DNA from: Metaphire vulgaris
Taxonomy: Eukaryota > Annelida > Clitellata > Crassiclitellata > Megascolecidae
Assembly (NCBI GenBank): GCA_018105865.1
Contig: CM030837.1
Location: 8,876,725-8,940,724 of the forward strand
DNA: 64,000 bases
Direction: 5' to 3'
The first letter of the stretch is position 1. Each line of letters opens with the position of its first letter. Under the pieces are notes generated by a model. It saw only the letters and a program-made list of their open reading frames with translations. It did no database searches and was not told the DNA's origin. Positions 42,005-54,673 of the stretch are shown piece after piece. Position numbers and translations under genes: made by a program.

Positions 42005-42737
42005 CGCTGGCTCTGCTGCTGACTTGGCCTCGGCGGCGGCTGCGGCGGCGGTCCTTAGCTCGGCCTTCGGCACGGTCGACCACCATATGCTGCTTCGTGT
42101 CCTGGAGGAACGATTCGGATTCAGCGGAGTTCCCCTTGGCAGGTTTCGTTCTTACCTCACTGGACGCGAGCAGACAATGAGTCCTCGCCTACGATGTCTC
42201 TCGAGTGCTCTCTGTGCACCAGGGCGCGTCTCTGGAGCCGTTGTCTTCATCACACACATGGAAGACTTCGGTCTAATTTTTCAACGTCATGATCTTCGCC
42301 ACCATGTATTTGCTGACGATAACCAGGTCTACGGTCAATGGACGTTAAAGATGCCGGTCCTGCTCTCAGTCGTCTTCAACAATGTATCACAGAGGTCCAA
42401 GAGTGGTGTTCTTCGCGACGATTGAAACTCAATGCTTGCATGTTTTGACTCCCATGCCAACATGCTTAAGCTGTCCAACGCCGATCACCGACTGCAACCT
42501 TTCAGATGTTTGGTCACATCAGTCGCATGGAAGAAAATTCTGAACGCTGCAATGAAGGGAACACTGGAGGGCAAACTCCCCCAGGGAAAGCCCAGAAGAC
42601 GACAGTTTGACGACATCAGAGAGTGGGCGGGATTGAATCTAGGGAAGGCGATTCAAGCGGCACAAGACCGGGAAAATTGGAAAAGGATCGTTCGCCAAGC
42701 TGCTGGTCTCAACGGTTCTCTGAGCTGCTGCTGCTGA
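42005..42737 (+). pseudogene. LINE chimera: CR1/L2-like RT fragment joined to RTE-like 3' tail
   Basis: The first part encodes SSAFGTVDHHMLLRVLEERF, RSYLTGREQTM, THMEDFGLIFQRHDLRHHVF and ADDN (RT with the ADD box), then NMLKLSNADHRL. The sequence then switches, near 42497, to MFGHISRMEEN / KGTLEGKLPQGKPRRRQFDD, NLGKAIQAAQDRENWKRIVR, QAAGLNGSLS. That is the C-terminal tail of the other LINE type, also seen at 63319. A GAT tail follows. There are frameshifts in both halves. Confidence 0.75.
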
Positions 42738-43186
42738 TGATGATGATGATGACGATGACGATGATGATAGTCATAAGTAATGTAATTGGACGCAATGGAC
42801 AACAACGAATCACAGCGTGAGAGATCTCACTCTTAAATTTCTCTCGGTCTCCACCTCTTCCAACGCTCCAAGAGATGAATTTCTACTGGAAAGAGAGCTC
42901 GCTTAACAAGCTCAGATGTCTACAATATTTCTGACTACCGCTATATCTTGCTCTGCGAAGAGAAAAGCAAAGCTAATGAAGGCGACTCTTGAATGGAGAG
43001 AGCTTTCTGTGCATATATTGTGTTTGTATGTGTATATATATACACACTTTTTGCCATAAGTCTCTAGGGAACTAAGTACCCAGGGCATAAAAAATATATC
43101 AGATGTCACTGTCCGAAGGGTTGCCATTAATTTATTTAATGCATTTTTTGCCACTTTTAGTCTGGATTCTCTTTTTTCGACTCTTT

Positions 43187-43323
<137 letters not shown>

Positions 43324-43448
43324 GAATAGAGAGCAGGGGAGGAGGAGAGGAACGGAAAGGAGAGAATATAAACTAATAGTGAATATATATATACTGTATA
43401 TATACTGTATATATTATATATACTGTATATATATATACTATATATATG

Positions 43449-45126
43449 CATATGCTGCAAATAACTCTACAGAAAATTCAGAATCCTTTGTTCAGCGAAC
43501 TTGCGAGCTACACATTTTGCATAGTCTAAAACTCAGCCGCTTTGGTTAAAGTCAGTTTTGTCTACAGTGGCATATCATCCGTTTTTTCAGCTCAGTGTTT
43601 TCATAGCGTGCATTAAAGTATTAGGCCTACAAATCTTACTGGCATAGTCGATAAATTGAGCCTATTTTATTTTCATCTTTAGCGTTAAGCACTAATTGAC
43701 ACAAAGCGTCGACATTATTTTGTGTTGGTAGGTTCAGAATTTTCAGTTCATAGGAGGAAAAATCCAGTCATTACTATGCATTTGTAAATTATTCTTACAA
43801 CTTGCTTTGGCTGCCGAGGTCTATACAATTTGGCAATGTCCTGAGCCAATCAAAAAGGCTATTTAAACCAAAGTCCGAGAAAAATTAATAAACCAGTTTT
43901 GCGTGAGTAAGGTCTTCGATGCCTAATGTTTAGTTGCAACGGTTGAAGTTTAAATTGTTAGTATAAATTGCGTTTTTACGAACATTCTAAATGTTTTTAT
44001 GTGGTTGCTTATCAAAGAGTTTCTGATTCAAGTGTATAAATGTTGATGATCAGTGGAACTAAAACTGAGTTTATGACTTTCCTCGTAGCGCTCTTGACGA
44101 ATCTTAGACATCTCCATCTTCAAACACGACGCACACAGTAGTTGTTCGACTTTTCCTAATAACTGATCCATTTATTTCATGTTGAGTACACATTAGTTCG
44201 CCATTCTGTCGCTTCCTTCCTGTCGAGGCTTCATTTCCGGTTGACGTGATCTGCAGACATCTGTCGTTGTTCGAAATATTTTCTTTCCATGTTCCAGCGT
44301 CAAATACTGAGTATCAAATGGCACTCCGTACGGTAAGAATCGCTGGTTAGTCGATTGGCTGTTGGTGGCATAGACCTCTGTTACATGTTGCCTACATGTT
44401 GCCACCAGTTTAGCCAGAGCTGCAAGCTGTCCAAAAAGCGTTTAGTTCACACTTGCTTCCTGCATCTTGCTGAGCTATCGTATTCTTCATAGAGTGCGTT
44501 TAACCGCTGACAGAGTTGCTATTTAGTGAATGAGAGACAGGATGGTCTGTTGTGGCCAACAGTCTCTGTGCATCTTACAATTCTCAAAGGCATCATACAA
44601 TCATGTATTATTATAAATCAATTCACGTTAGCTGACCAACTAAATGGAACCAGTTTTAAAAAAGAATGCCAACTATAATGTTCGCACTAGTGTAGTCGTT
44701 CTGTTGCTAAATAAGTATGTGCGCCATGCTTTAGGAATGGAGTATGAAATAATAGTGACTAACCAATCAGTCTGACAACTTCATCGTTGGTCGGCGATCA
44801 GAATTCACATTTCTTCAAAGTCTGGCCAAGCAACTTGTCTAGTAACTGCAACTGTCCCCTGCATTCCATCGCCTTCCAATTTTTTTTATCTGTCTCACCA
44901 CATTGTCTGGTTGGTTTTAAACTGCTATGCACAATAGCATATAAAGCACTCCACTCGGTTATACATCAAAATCTGTCCATATGTTTCACAGTTGTGATTT
45001 TCGATCTGTTTTCCATTTTTACATCACCTATCATCTGTTTACATTAGATGGCATTTGTCAGTACACCGACCACTAAGAAGGTCTTTTTAGAAAATCCCGC
45101 AACATTTTCTCGTCTAACTCACTGCC
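43449..45126. other. Intergenic sequence
   Basis: No recognisable gene, RNA or TSD-flanked element. Short frames such as 44193-44405 (minus) match nothing I know. Confidence 0.5.
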
Positions 45127-45322
45127 CAGTGTTTATTCTAGCCACCTTGACATTGGGGTGATTTTTGAAATGTTTGGGGGGGGACAAGGTCTGAGTCTCC
45201 ACACTTTTGGGGGAAATTTCCATCCCGCAGCCAACATATAAAAAAATTTGGGGGGAGAAAAATTTAAAACTTTTGGAGGGGAGAAATTCCCCCCCCCCAA
45301 AGAAGGCCTGGAATAAACACTG
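45127..45322. mobile_element. hAT-like MITE, CAGTGTTTATTCTAGCC family (copy 3)
   Basis: The inverted ends CAGTGTTTATTCTAGCC and GGCCTGGAATAAACACTG, 196 bp, with a 9-bp identical flank CTCACTGCC on both sides (45118-45126, 45323-45331). G-rich and C-rich subterminal runs as in 14559. Confidence 0.85.
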
Positions 45323-45396
45323 CTCACTGCCAACTTCCCTGCGGAATTTTGTGGCGTCTGAAAATTTTGAGATCTTTAATAGTATAGCTTCATCTA

Positions 45397-45560
45397 CAGG
45401 GTAGCCTCAAAAACTGAGACCATTCTGTTTCATTTTAAAACTTTGACAAAATTAATTAAATTTTATTTACTTATGCGCTATTATATCGCGAATGCAATTG
45501 CCTGTTTGCTTTAAAATTTCAAAGTGCAGTGGCGCCACCTAACTAAAACACATGCTTGCT
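45397..45560. mobile_element. Single end of the TA-CAGGGTG mariner-like family
   Basis: TA-CAGGGTAGCCTCAAAAACTG, then CATTTTAAAACTTTGACA and AAAGTGCAGTGGCGCCACCTA, aligns with the left arm of 3026-4091. No second end found within a few kb. Confidence 0.6.
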
Positions 45561-46144
45561 TGGTTCTTTGTTGAACCTGGATTAAATATCAACAGCATAT
45601 AGCCTACTACTGTGACAAGTTACTCGGACAGGTTTCGTGTGCCAGATGCCAGGTGTGGACGTTACAAGTGGACATTTGTAACGGCCACAAATGGAAATTT
45701 ACAAATGGCAGAAAACGAGACAGTGTTGTCTGACAGTATTTCAGTTGCGATAGCGTTCATAACAAAGGCGAATTCTTAGTGACTGTGTGCAATATATTGT
45801 AATAAAATTTCTCGTGAATTCTTTTGGCGCTCTTGAAGCTGGATTTCTTACGAATAATATTTTTCTCCGGCGCCTTTTTCACATCCTCAATTCCTATCTG
45901 TCCTGTCCTGCCTGCTTGTGACCAATCGATTCCTGCACTTGTCTTGATAGTTGTGTGCGGCTGGTTTGTCAGGTATTTATCATTAGCGCATATGAATAAG
46001 GAGCTACTTCGGTGCATCTTTTGAAAGCGCTTTAGAAATTAACGAGATTTTTTACTTACTTACTTACTTACTTATCTTAGTGCCTGCAGCAGAATCTAAA
46101 TCTGAGCGTGAAAACTTACTGATGTAGTCCGTTTTGCCTAAAAT

Positions 46145-46563
46145 CAGTGGCGTAGCGAGGGGGCAGTAAGAGCGAACCGCTCTGGGCGGCAATCGCTCTA
46201 GGGTCTAGAGGCGGTATCAGGGATATTTTTACAACCCCATACACCCCAACACCCCCTCCAATTTGAGGTCGACACCCCCAAAACTTGGTAGTGTGACAAT
46301 GGTATGCATACAAAATGCATACTAATTAGCTCCGGACACCCCTCCAATATGAGGTCGACGCCCCCCAAATTCACAATCCTAGAAATATCCCTGGGCGGTA
46401 TTTTCAATGATAACTTTTTTGCTTGTCAAGAAATTTAGGCTGCGAGATAACGTTTTTTCTTGTCAAGAAATTTATGAGGTGTGATGGCCTTTTTTGGTTG
46501 CCAGATTTTTTCGGAGGCGGCACTTTTTTCACCCCAGGCAGCACTTGGCTCGCTACGCCACTG
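46145..46563. mobile_element. hAT MITE, CAGTGGCGTAGCGAGGGGG ends, interrupted
   Basis: CAGTGGCGTAGCGAGGGGG...CTCGCTACGCCACTG with flanks CCTAAAAT and CCTAACAT (7 of 8). The 176-bp element 46218-46393 is nested inside. Confidence 0.88.
46218..46393. mobile_element. hAT MITE, CAGGGATATTTTTACA family, nested
   Basis: CAGGGATATTTTTACAACCC...CCTAGAAATATCCCTG with an exact TSD GGCGGTAT (46210-46217, 46394-46401). It is the best-preserved member of the family at 9031 and 20374. Confidence 0.93.
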
Positions 46564-48394
46564 CCTAACATTGACAATCAGCCATAAAATCAACCTGTCT
46601 AAAGAACTTGTGATAAGCAGCTAGCAACGGGATGCCAATGCAGACTGTTGAAAACACACAGTTCATTAATTTTACAATACACTTGAACCGAACTATGTAC
46701 TTCCTGATAGAACATTATACCTGCTCTAAAGACTTTCTTTTTCTTTCACAAGATTGTAAAAACCATTCAAGTCAATCCGCATCTGTACACCATCAAACAC
46801 CCACACCCCGGTGAATTGATTACCGAACATCTGGCAAATAACCTACGCTTACAATTCAATTCCTATCTGTCCTGTTAGGCTACAGCATGAAATAGGCCTA
46901 TTGACAGACACAAAGTACTATTATCATTATTAGAGGCTAATTTTAATATCGACTTTCATCTGTAGGTGCAATAGAGTTATTATGCTTCTTAAGAAACTGC
47001 ATTGAAATTTCAATAACGTGTTCAACAGCGATTGACTGAAATTGACTGCAAAATCATTAACTGTAACTGTAGCTGTAACTGCAACTGAAAATGATAATAA
47101 CCTTAACTATAACTATAACTCGAGAAAATTCATAACTTTAAGCGTAACTTCACAATATTTACTAACTTAAACCATACTGAGCGATGCCATCGATCTGTAA
47201 GAGTGTTAAGGTCGGTATCTGTATATCTACATTACCTACGGTATCTGTATATCTGTCGGGAGGTCATGGATTCAAGTGGCAACCGATAGAAATATGATGA
47301 ATTTACTTTAATGCGAAGTTTAGACAGCGTGATCGATCGATATGTTCTAGTTTATCTTGAAATTAGAGGACCAGAACAAGGTGTGTCTCGCGTAAAAGCG
47401 TGAAATTATGATTCAGCAAAAGCATCATGACAACGGATATAATGCTTTTGCTGGATCATTTCAATATGCTGACATTTCCATTTTTACTTCTGCTTTCGTC
47501 GATCTATCATTTTGCAGCGTGTATATAATATGTCATAAACATTTAAACGTTTTACAAAAATAATATCGGAAAATTTCTCATTACAAACCACACGGTTCTA
47601 ACTTCATTTTCAAAATATATCACCGTCAAAAAATGATAGTGCTGCCGCATATTGAACATGCATTATTCTCACAAAACGTGTGTGTTAGCGACAATTTAAA
47701 GCAAGTCTTTTTGCCGCTGAGATGTTCGGCCGAATTAGCCATTCTAGATAATTCCAAACGGAGACTTTCGGCAGTTACCCAATGGACGGCAACAGCGGGA
47801 CAATGATTCTGCTCAAAACGATCAGTTTTTGCTTGCTTGCTTCGTTATCAGACGTCGTGTTCTTTGTGAATTAAACGAACCCCGCGTCTAACCAATTACG
47901 CAGAATATAAGTAACGAGAGAAAATGCTGGTTTTAGGCCTACTTCTCGATCTTATTCATAGCGTCATCCGCATGTTCGAGTTATTTTCGTGACTATTATA
48001 AGCTACAGTATGCTCAATGCTCATGGCATTCACTAAATCACTTGTCGTTAAGCCACATTTTTGATTCGCTCATCGATCTTTCAATTTCTTTGATTTTCTC
48101 TCCATTTCATACTCATTCGTCTTAATACGATTACTGCAAATCTCAGCAATCCGGAGTAAATATTGGACTATTTTAGACGCGTTTATCTTCAGAAGTCGTT
48201 TACATGTCATTCATTTGGATGGTCTGTTTAAGACAGCTAAAAGATATATAGACGAGATTGACTAAGCATCGCTGTTTGGAAGTAGATATATAATTAATTA
48301 ATTAACACTTCTGTAAGAAAAGCCGATTAGACCAAAATTTTAAAATCCTCAATGAGGACCTTTATCATTTTGTTTAGGACCAAGGATCATTTTT
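46564..48394. other. Intergenic sequence
   Basis: No gene recognised. Contains two TAGGCCTA palindromes and ordinary unique-looking sequence. Confidence 0.5.
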
Positions 48395-48480
48395 CATCAT
48401 CATTATCGCCACCACCATCGCCACCACCACCATCATCATCGTCGTCGTCGTCGTCATCATCATCGTCGTCATCATCATCA
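48395..48480. repeat. (CAT)n/(CGT)n/(CAC)n microsatellite
   Basis: A compound trinucleotide array abutting the 5' side of the CR1/L2 LINE fragment. Confidence 0.93.
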
Positions 48481-49800
48481 TGCAACTGAGACGTCATCTG
48501 GAAATCAATGGCTTTCTTCCAGTTGAGCAATCGGCTTATCGGCCATACCACTCTACGGAAACAGCACTATTAAATATCCTATCTGATGTTTTTGAAGCTG
48601 CGGACAAAGAACAAGTGACCGCCCTGGTGCTACTGGATCTCACCGCCGCATTTGACTGTGTCGACCATGACACTCTTTTAAAAAGACTTGAAGCGCGTTT
48701 TGGTATCAGCGGATCCGCCCTTTGTCTGATCAAATCTTACCTAACAGATCGTGTAATGCAGGTCCGATTCGCAGGAAAGCAGTCAAGTCTAAGGCCGGTG
48801 AGCAATGGATTGCCGCAGAGATCAATCCTTGGACCGATCCTGTTTATATTATTCATCAGCCAGATCAACGTGTGATGGACCGACTTCAACTATCCTTTCA
48901 CCTGTATGCCGACGATATCCAACTATATTGCAGTTTCAAGACAACTGACCTTCCGAGAGTATTACAAAAACTGGATGCCTGTTTTGTCGATATTAAAAAG
49001 TGGTTGAATCAAAATCAGCTTAAACTGAACGACTCTAAGACTGAATTCATCATTCTTGGTCATAGAAAGCAAACTTCCAGAGTCGACATTGACGAAATTA
49101 AGCTGTGGAAGTCATTATAAAGCGTAAGCAAGTGGTGCGGGATCTCGGTGTGATCCTCGATGAGAACTTAACCATGGCTGATCACATCAGCAAGGTGGTC
49201 TCGGGCAGCTTCTTTCAACTGCGCCAGTTGCGATCTATCTTGGACTCGCCCACGCCCGAAACTACTAAAACTCTAATCCATGCGTTCGTCTCTTCGCGCC
49301 TGGACTACTGTAACAGTCTACTGGCACTCATCACCGAGAATCAACTAAAACGGTTGACCGAATGCGGCAGCACGCCTGGTCACCTAGACGACAAGGCGGC
49401 ATCATATTACGCCAACATTCAGGAATCTCCTCTGGCTTCCTGTCAAGGATCTTATTCGGTTCCAGATAACAGCAATAGTGGACAAATGTCTCCGGGCGGA
49501 AGCACCTGAATATCTAAGAAAAGACTGCCAGCTGCTTCGAGACTATAACCGGAATCGATCGATCACCACCAGGTCAATCACAACCCAAACTCTGAGAGTT
49601 CCCCGAACGAACACCAAAATCGCAGACCGCTCATTCCGAGCACTGGGTCCAGCCCTCTGGAACGTCTTGCCGTCATCGCTACGAGATGAAACTGTATCAC
49701 GTCCGATATTTTAAATAGTCTTAAAACCTATATTTTTGAACAATCAGCCGAGGCGCATTAGGTTTAATCGCGCCTTTGAATGTTGAAATGAAATGAAATT
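48481..49800 (+). pseudogene. CR1/L2-like LINE: reverse transcriptase to 3' end, frame-broken
   Basis: The frames encode EQSAYRPYHSTETALLNILS, ALVLLDLTAAFDCVDHDTLL (RT block with catalytic Asp), NGLPQRSILGPILFILFI, then FHLYADDIQLYCSF (intact YADD box), WLNQNQLKLNDSKTEFIILG, VVRDLGVILDENLTMADHIS, TLIHAFVSSRLDYCNSLLAL, and the tail ADRSFRALGPALWNVLPSSL. This is most of the RT plus the conserved C-terminal segment. At least four frameshifts are present. The 3' end is followed by TGAAATGAAAT, the short-repeat tail usual for CR1/L2. The endonuclease is missing. Confidence 0.88.
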
Positions 49801-49805
49801 AACAT

Positions 49806-49893
49806 CATGATAATCATCATCATCATCATTGTTATTATTATTATTGTTATTATTATTATTGCTATTATTATTGCTATTACTATTACTATTAGT
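49806..49893. repeat. (CAT)n-(ATT)n microsatellite
   Basis: Mixed CAT, ATT and ACT units a few bases after the LINE tail. Confidence 0.92.
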
Positions 49894-50090
49894 CTTAAGC
49901 AATGCAACTGCAGGGTAATAATTTCCGGTGTCCTGAACAACTAAAGTAACTTAGGCCTAAACTTTTACTCGCACTCCATCGCATATCATAATATATTTCA
50001 TGATTACCCCATAATGTCGCAATAGTCGTCTATATGTGGTCTTTGATTTTCTACGAAGTTAAATTGAAATCTTGAACTTTTCTGTGAGGG

Positions 50091-50150
<60 letters not shown>
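50091..50150. repeat. (AAT)n microsatellite
   Basis: About 19 AAT units ending in a CGATAATAA variant. Confidence 0.95.
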
Positions 50151-50289
50151 GATAATAATAAGCGGGAACTGATTAGGCTATTGTGCTTATCGCACCAAGG
50201 ACACCTAACAACTAAAGATGCTGTAGCTATATCTGTCATATCATATAAATCATTGTCTCGAATAGATGCGAGCAAACAGTGCAAATGTT

Positions 50290-51030
50290 GCTCTTGTTTA
50301 AACGCTTCTAGCGTCTTTGCTGTTGTTACTGATGACGTAAACTATACCAACTATTCCAGACTTTGGTAGCAGCCACCGGCAGTGGCGGTTCCACCGGGGG
50401 GCCAGGGGGGCCGTGCCCCCCTATTGAGAGCCTGGCCCCCAGTGTCCCCCCAGTTGGGACCCTATACTTAATGCTACATACAACAAATGGTTGGCCCCCA
50501 ATGATTACAAGTTGCCACCCCAACGGCCTCCCACTTGCCAAATCCTAGAGCCGCCACTGGCCACCGGTGTGAATTTTCGGTCGCCAATAATGACGCGATC
50601 TATTGATGGTACTACAAGAGCACATGTGGACGCTAATCGAAGGCGTCGGCGAGAGTCAATATCAGTAATCTTGCGGAATCCAGCTGACAGATCCGATGGT
50701 GCTAGAACACGAAGGGACTGATAGGCAAGGGCAGCCAATTTGTATTGAATTCACTGTGGAACTCAAAGCCAATGGAGTTCGTAAATAAATTGCGTCACTT
50801 GGTCTCATCTTCTACTCCAATAAACTAGGTGTGTTACGGTGTTGAGCACAGTCTGAAGTCTACAAAGAAGTCGCCCTGGCAACCCAGCCAAAAGTACATT
50901 ACAATAGTCTAGGCGTGGTATGACCAGGGACACAGCAAGAGTCTTTAGGATGGAAGCTGAAATTGAGCTTCGGATCCTTTTGAGTATTGAGAAATAGGCT
51001 CAATAGCAGGATGCAGTTTTCTGAACTCGC
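50290..51030 (-). pseudogene. CR1/L2-like LINE 3' part, interrupted by a hAT MITE
   Basis: On the minus strand: VIPRLDYCNVLLAGLPGRLL and QTVLNTVTHLV, then ELHWL, YKLAALAYQSLRVLAPSDLS, RRRLRLASTCALVVPSIDRV and IIGDRKFTPVA. The MITE 50380-50559 intervenes and the frame resumes as ATKVWNSWYSL. This is the standard CR1/L2 C-terminal segment (ELHWLPV...LAPSYL...RRRLRSAST..LVVP...GDRAFPVAA.R.WNSLP). Frameshifts and stops are present upstream. Confidence 0.8.
50380..50559. mobile_element. hAT-type MITE, CAGTGGCGGTTCC family (copy 3), in a LINE
   Basis: 180 bp with an exact TSD GCCACCGG (50372-50379, 50560-50567), disrupting the PVAATKVWNS codons of the LINE relic. Confidence 0.95.
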
Positions 51031-51473
51031 GTTTTCGTGAATACGACAACGCCAAGGTTCACATCAAGTCACAAACGAAAGCGTCCGGAACGATGTAAGA
51101 GAAACCGATGTGGATCATCGTCGTGGTTAGAGTCCGGTGCTGATGACGTGTGGCGCAGTACCACAACAAATCCATATAATCGTCTTGTTGACATTAAGTT
51201 GCAGGCGTGTATAAGGGACCTTGACCATACCATCGTTAATTATCGCGCACAGCTCGAAGCGAAAAAGTAATTATGTTCCGTGTGTGGACAGTGTGGTGCA
51301 CCGTGCATGCAGACAAATGCATATTGCATATAGAGGTTTGTGGGTGATTATGTGATTCGGTCGTGTGATTATCTCAAAGAATGCAACTCCGAGGCATCGG
51401 ATTAAAAACACAGGTTTCTGTATGACCAACAGTCACACTACGCTGACAGCAGACAGAAATCTTGCACACAATG
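51031..51473. other. Intergenic sequence
   Basis: No recognisable gene. A 77-codon plus-strand frame at 51037-51270 has no known motif. Confidence 0.4.
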
Positions 51474-51481
51474 ACCTAGAA

Positions 51482-51947
51482 CAGGGGTTCCCAAACTTTT
51501 CGTGCCACGGAACCCTTTGAATTCTTGAGCATTGTCAGCGGAACCCCAATCGTAATATGGATTGGAAAATACGAGAAAAAGACATGACTGTTTTGCAAAA
51601 CAATAATATGTACATAACATAAAGTTATTTTAGCTGAAAAATGTTTTGATGCAAACGTAATAGCATAGTCACTACTCCAAATTTTGAAACACATACAGTT
51701 TACAGTTTGAGCGTAATAATAAAAATTACCAGCTATATTTATATTAAAAGTTAGGTTTGTTTACAAAATCAATGATTGCCGCAATTTCTATTGCTGCACT
51801 ATCTTTATAAAATTATATTTCATCATTATTGGTTGATGACAGATTGAATCAATAATAATTTTTTAGTTTTTATATCCTCGTCGCGGAACCTTTCTATCCG
51901 TGTCACGGAACCCTGGGGTTCAGCGGAACACACTTTGGGAAACCCCG
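51482..51947. mobile_element. hAT element remnant, CAGGGGTTCCCAAACTTTT type
   Basis: CAGGGGTTCCCAAACTTTTC...CACTTTGGGAAACCCCG with an exact TSD ACCTAGAA (51474-51481, 51948-51955). Subterminal CACGGAACCC units occur on both ends. These ends match the Charlie-like hAT style seen at 54674, 57025 and 63682. Only 466 bp remain and no transposase is left. Confidence 0.9.
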
Positions 51948-51955
51948 ACCTAGAA

Positions 51956-52556
51956 TATTGACTCCACATTGAGAATGAAGCAATCGAAGAACATACATCT
52001 TCATAAAGTAATATATTTTCTTTTACATTACTAATTACGCAAGATATTTAATTGGAAATTTCGTCATAGTGCAACAGACGATGATTGGTGGGTTGGCCTT
52101 GCACCGACGACCACTTATCTAAACAATTCCGAACAAACATTTCACTCGCGATGAAAAAATTGCTATTGTTTGCAGCAGAAATTAAACGGTACGTGTTTGC
52201 AGCAGACATGCTCAAATGTCGCTCGATATTGACATTTCATATACTGCCGCTTTCAAAATGTGTTCAGAGCGGTGTATTGGGAGTGCGTTATGGCAATTCG
52301 TGCGTTATCGCACTTGCGACGGTCTCTTGCGACAATTATTCCTATACTAATGGCAAAAGCTGCGTAATGAGGCGCAAGTAGACAAGCCGCCGTCACGTGG
52401 CAAATGTGTGACATCCTGCAATGGTGCAGAACAACCATCTCCCCATTAATACCGTGTGCTGATATAGACCAAAACATTTCCGCCGAAATGAAGCGTTTGC
52501 AGAACATACATCTCACTAATGCATCTTATGATAATCTCCATCACGATAATATAACC
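51956..52556. other. Intergenic sequence
   Basis: No recognisable gene or element. Confidence 0.45.
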
Positions 52557-52772
52557 ACCACCATCATCATCATCATCATCATCACCACCAACATCATAGT
52601 CATCATCATCATCACCACCACCAACATCATAGTCATCATCATCATCACCACCACCAACATCATAGTCATCATCATCATCAGCAGCAGCAGCATCGTCGTC
52701 GTCATCATCATTCATCAGTCATCATCATCATCATCATATTCATCATCATAATCATCATCATCATCATCACCA
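52557..52772. repeat. (CAT)n/(CAC)n higher-order microsatellite
   Basis: A ~33-bp block, CATCATAGTCATCATCATCA plus CACCACCAA, is repeated about three times inside a CAT array, followed by CAG and CGT units. The Asp-rich or Ile-rich translations are artefacts. Confidence 0.94.
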
Positions 52773-53278
52773 TCAGGATCATGGGGCACTTTGTCCGTAG
52801 ATGCCCGACGTCTTTTATATGTGGCATCTTTGCAACTGTCTGACCTGCGTCATGTGAAGTGTGTGTTTGTGTTTGTGTGTGTGTGTTGAATGTCCAATTA
52901 GTTCCGGTCACGGATGTCGTCCAGCCATTCTTTATTTTGTCTTCTTTTCTTTCCAGTACCTTCCAGCAGGGATGGTAGTCATTGGCTTGGTTCTGGCCTT
53001 AAGGACTTTTTAAGAACAAGTTACAAGTTCTTGGTTCTGACCTTCAGGGTTGAGCCTTTGTTACCATCCTTGCCTTCCAGTGTTCCGAGTACTAAATTCT
53101 TTATCTTAGTTCCCAACCTGTTGTTTCTTTTCCAAATGGCACCTGAACTTTTGTCTTTTCAATATTGATGCGTAGTCCAACTTTCTTTCCCTCTCTATCC
53201 TGTATATCAACGGATTTCTGCAGCTTTCGCGCACCATTTTCTCGACGTCGTCTTAGCAAATTTTAATTTGTTTACAAT

Positions 53279-53402
53279 CACTCCTCATTTCTTGCACTGA
53301 CACTCCATTGCCCTGTATTAATCCACTCCTTGCACTGACACTCTATTGTCCTGTATTTAGTCCACTCCGTGCACTGACACACCACTGTACTGTATTTAAT
53401 CC
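53279..53402. repeat. Three tandem copies of a ~52-bp unit
   Basis: Each copy has the form TGCACTGACACTC(C/T)ATTG followed by CCTGTATTTA(G/A)TCCACTCC, diverging slightly. It is a minisatellite with no other annotation. Confidence 0.8.
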
Positions 53403-54118
53403 AAAGCTCTCTCCGAGTTCGTGATAAAGCTATATGGGGATCAATCGGAAAACGCTATGGTAAGAGCTCAGATCATAGGAAACAGGAACACGTCTAACAC
53501 CCAGCTGGCTAAAGGAGTTAGGCAGCATCGCACAGGCAACAGTACGCATAGGTAAAGACTTGGATCCATGGTTTAAAACAACTAAATGGCCTATTACCCT
53601 CAAGTTTATCACCTGGGGCTTCCCCAAAACCCAGCTCGGGAGCCCACGACGTTACCCCCTAAGTCCACAGTCTGAACTGTAAATGTCGGTCTGTAGAAAC
53701 GTTGGTGCCCCTATTCCGGAACCCTGGCTATACGTCAGCGATTACGACTAACACAACCACCATTTTTGCAAATACTAGTACTATAACTACTGCCACTAGA
53801 TCATTGCCTGCCTGTTTTTCATATTATCATTTGTTTTAATATCAGAATGGACTGGAATAGTCGCTATAGTGCTATAGACACTGCTGTAGATAGTCATTAC
53901 AACCTTATGCTCTAACTCGATACCCTGCTTGAACAACGACTGGCCCTTAGGAAAAATAGATTCCAGACTAAACGTCGCTAAAATGTATTTCAGAAATTGA
54001 TGGCAGCCCTTCGGACAGTGACATTTGATCTGAATTTCTCTTTCATTGCCTGCACGAAATCGTATTGATCCAAAGAGATAGACGGATAGATATGTAGCAG
54101 ACTTGCTATGAATAGACG

Positions 54119-54262
54119 TATGAATGAATGAATGAATGAATGAATGAATACATGAATGGGTGAATGGATGGATGAATGAATGAGTAAATAAGTGAGTGAG
54201 TGAATGAATAAATGAACGAACGAATGGATGGATGGACCGGCGGATGGATGGATGAATGTATA
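54119..54262. repeat. (GAAT)n/(GGAT)n tetranucleotide region
   Basis: Degenerate GAAT, GGAT and GAGT units. The His/Ser/Ile-rich minus-strand frames over it are artefacts. Confidence 0.93.
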
Positions 54263-54673
54263 GACGAGCGGCCATAAGAGGGAGAGAAAAGATGCTTTGA
54301 GAAAATGTCATCAATCATCATCTTTCAAGCGCAATGAACAGGACTGCTGGTTTACGTCATTACTTATTTTTCTGTCCAACATATCTATTCTGGATTTCTG
54401 TATTAGATAATTTCTAGTCAACACATAAATAGATGGCTTACTTCGTAGACGCTAGTCTCAATTCAGTCGCTGTCATTGTTTGAATGGCAGACAGAATGGC
54501 TTGTGACGCTTAACTGAATTTTTATTTGAATTGATATGTATGATAAACCGTATGGCTTGTCTCAGTAGGCCTGTCTATCTAACTAGTCTCATTTCATGTA
54601 CATGTTCAATTTTATTCAATTATATTTATTCAAGCAATAAACTTCTATGGCGCCACAATCATAATGCCGAGGG

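Noticed and set aside
52446..52751. Asp-rich and Ile-rich frames
   Set aside because: They come from the CAT/GAT microsatellite.
53796..54321. 172-codon minus-strand frame rich in I, H, S, F
   Set aside because: Driven by the GAAT/GGAT tetranucleotide region and not by a real protein.
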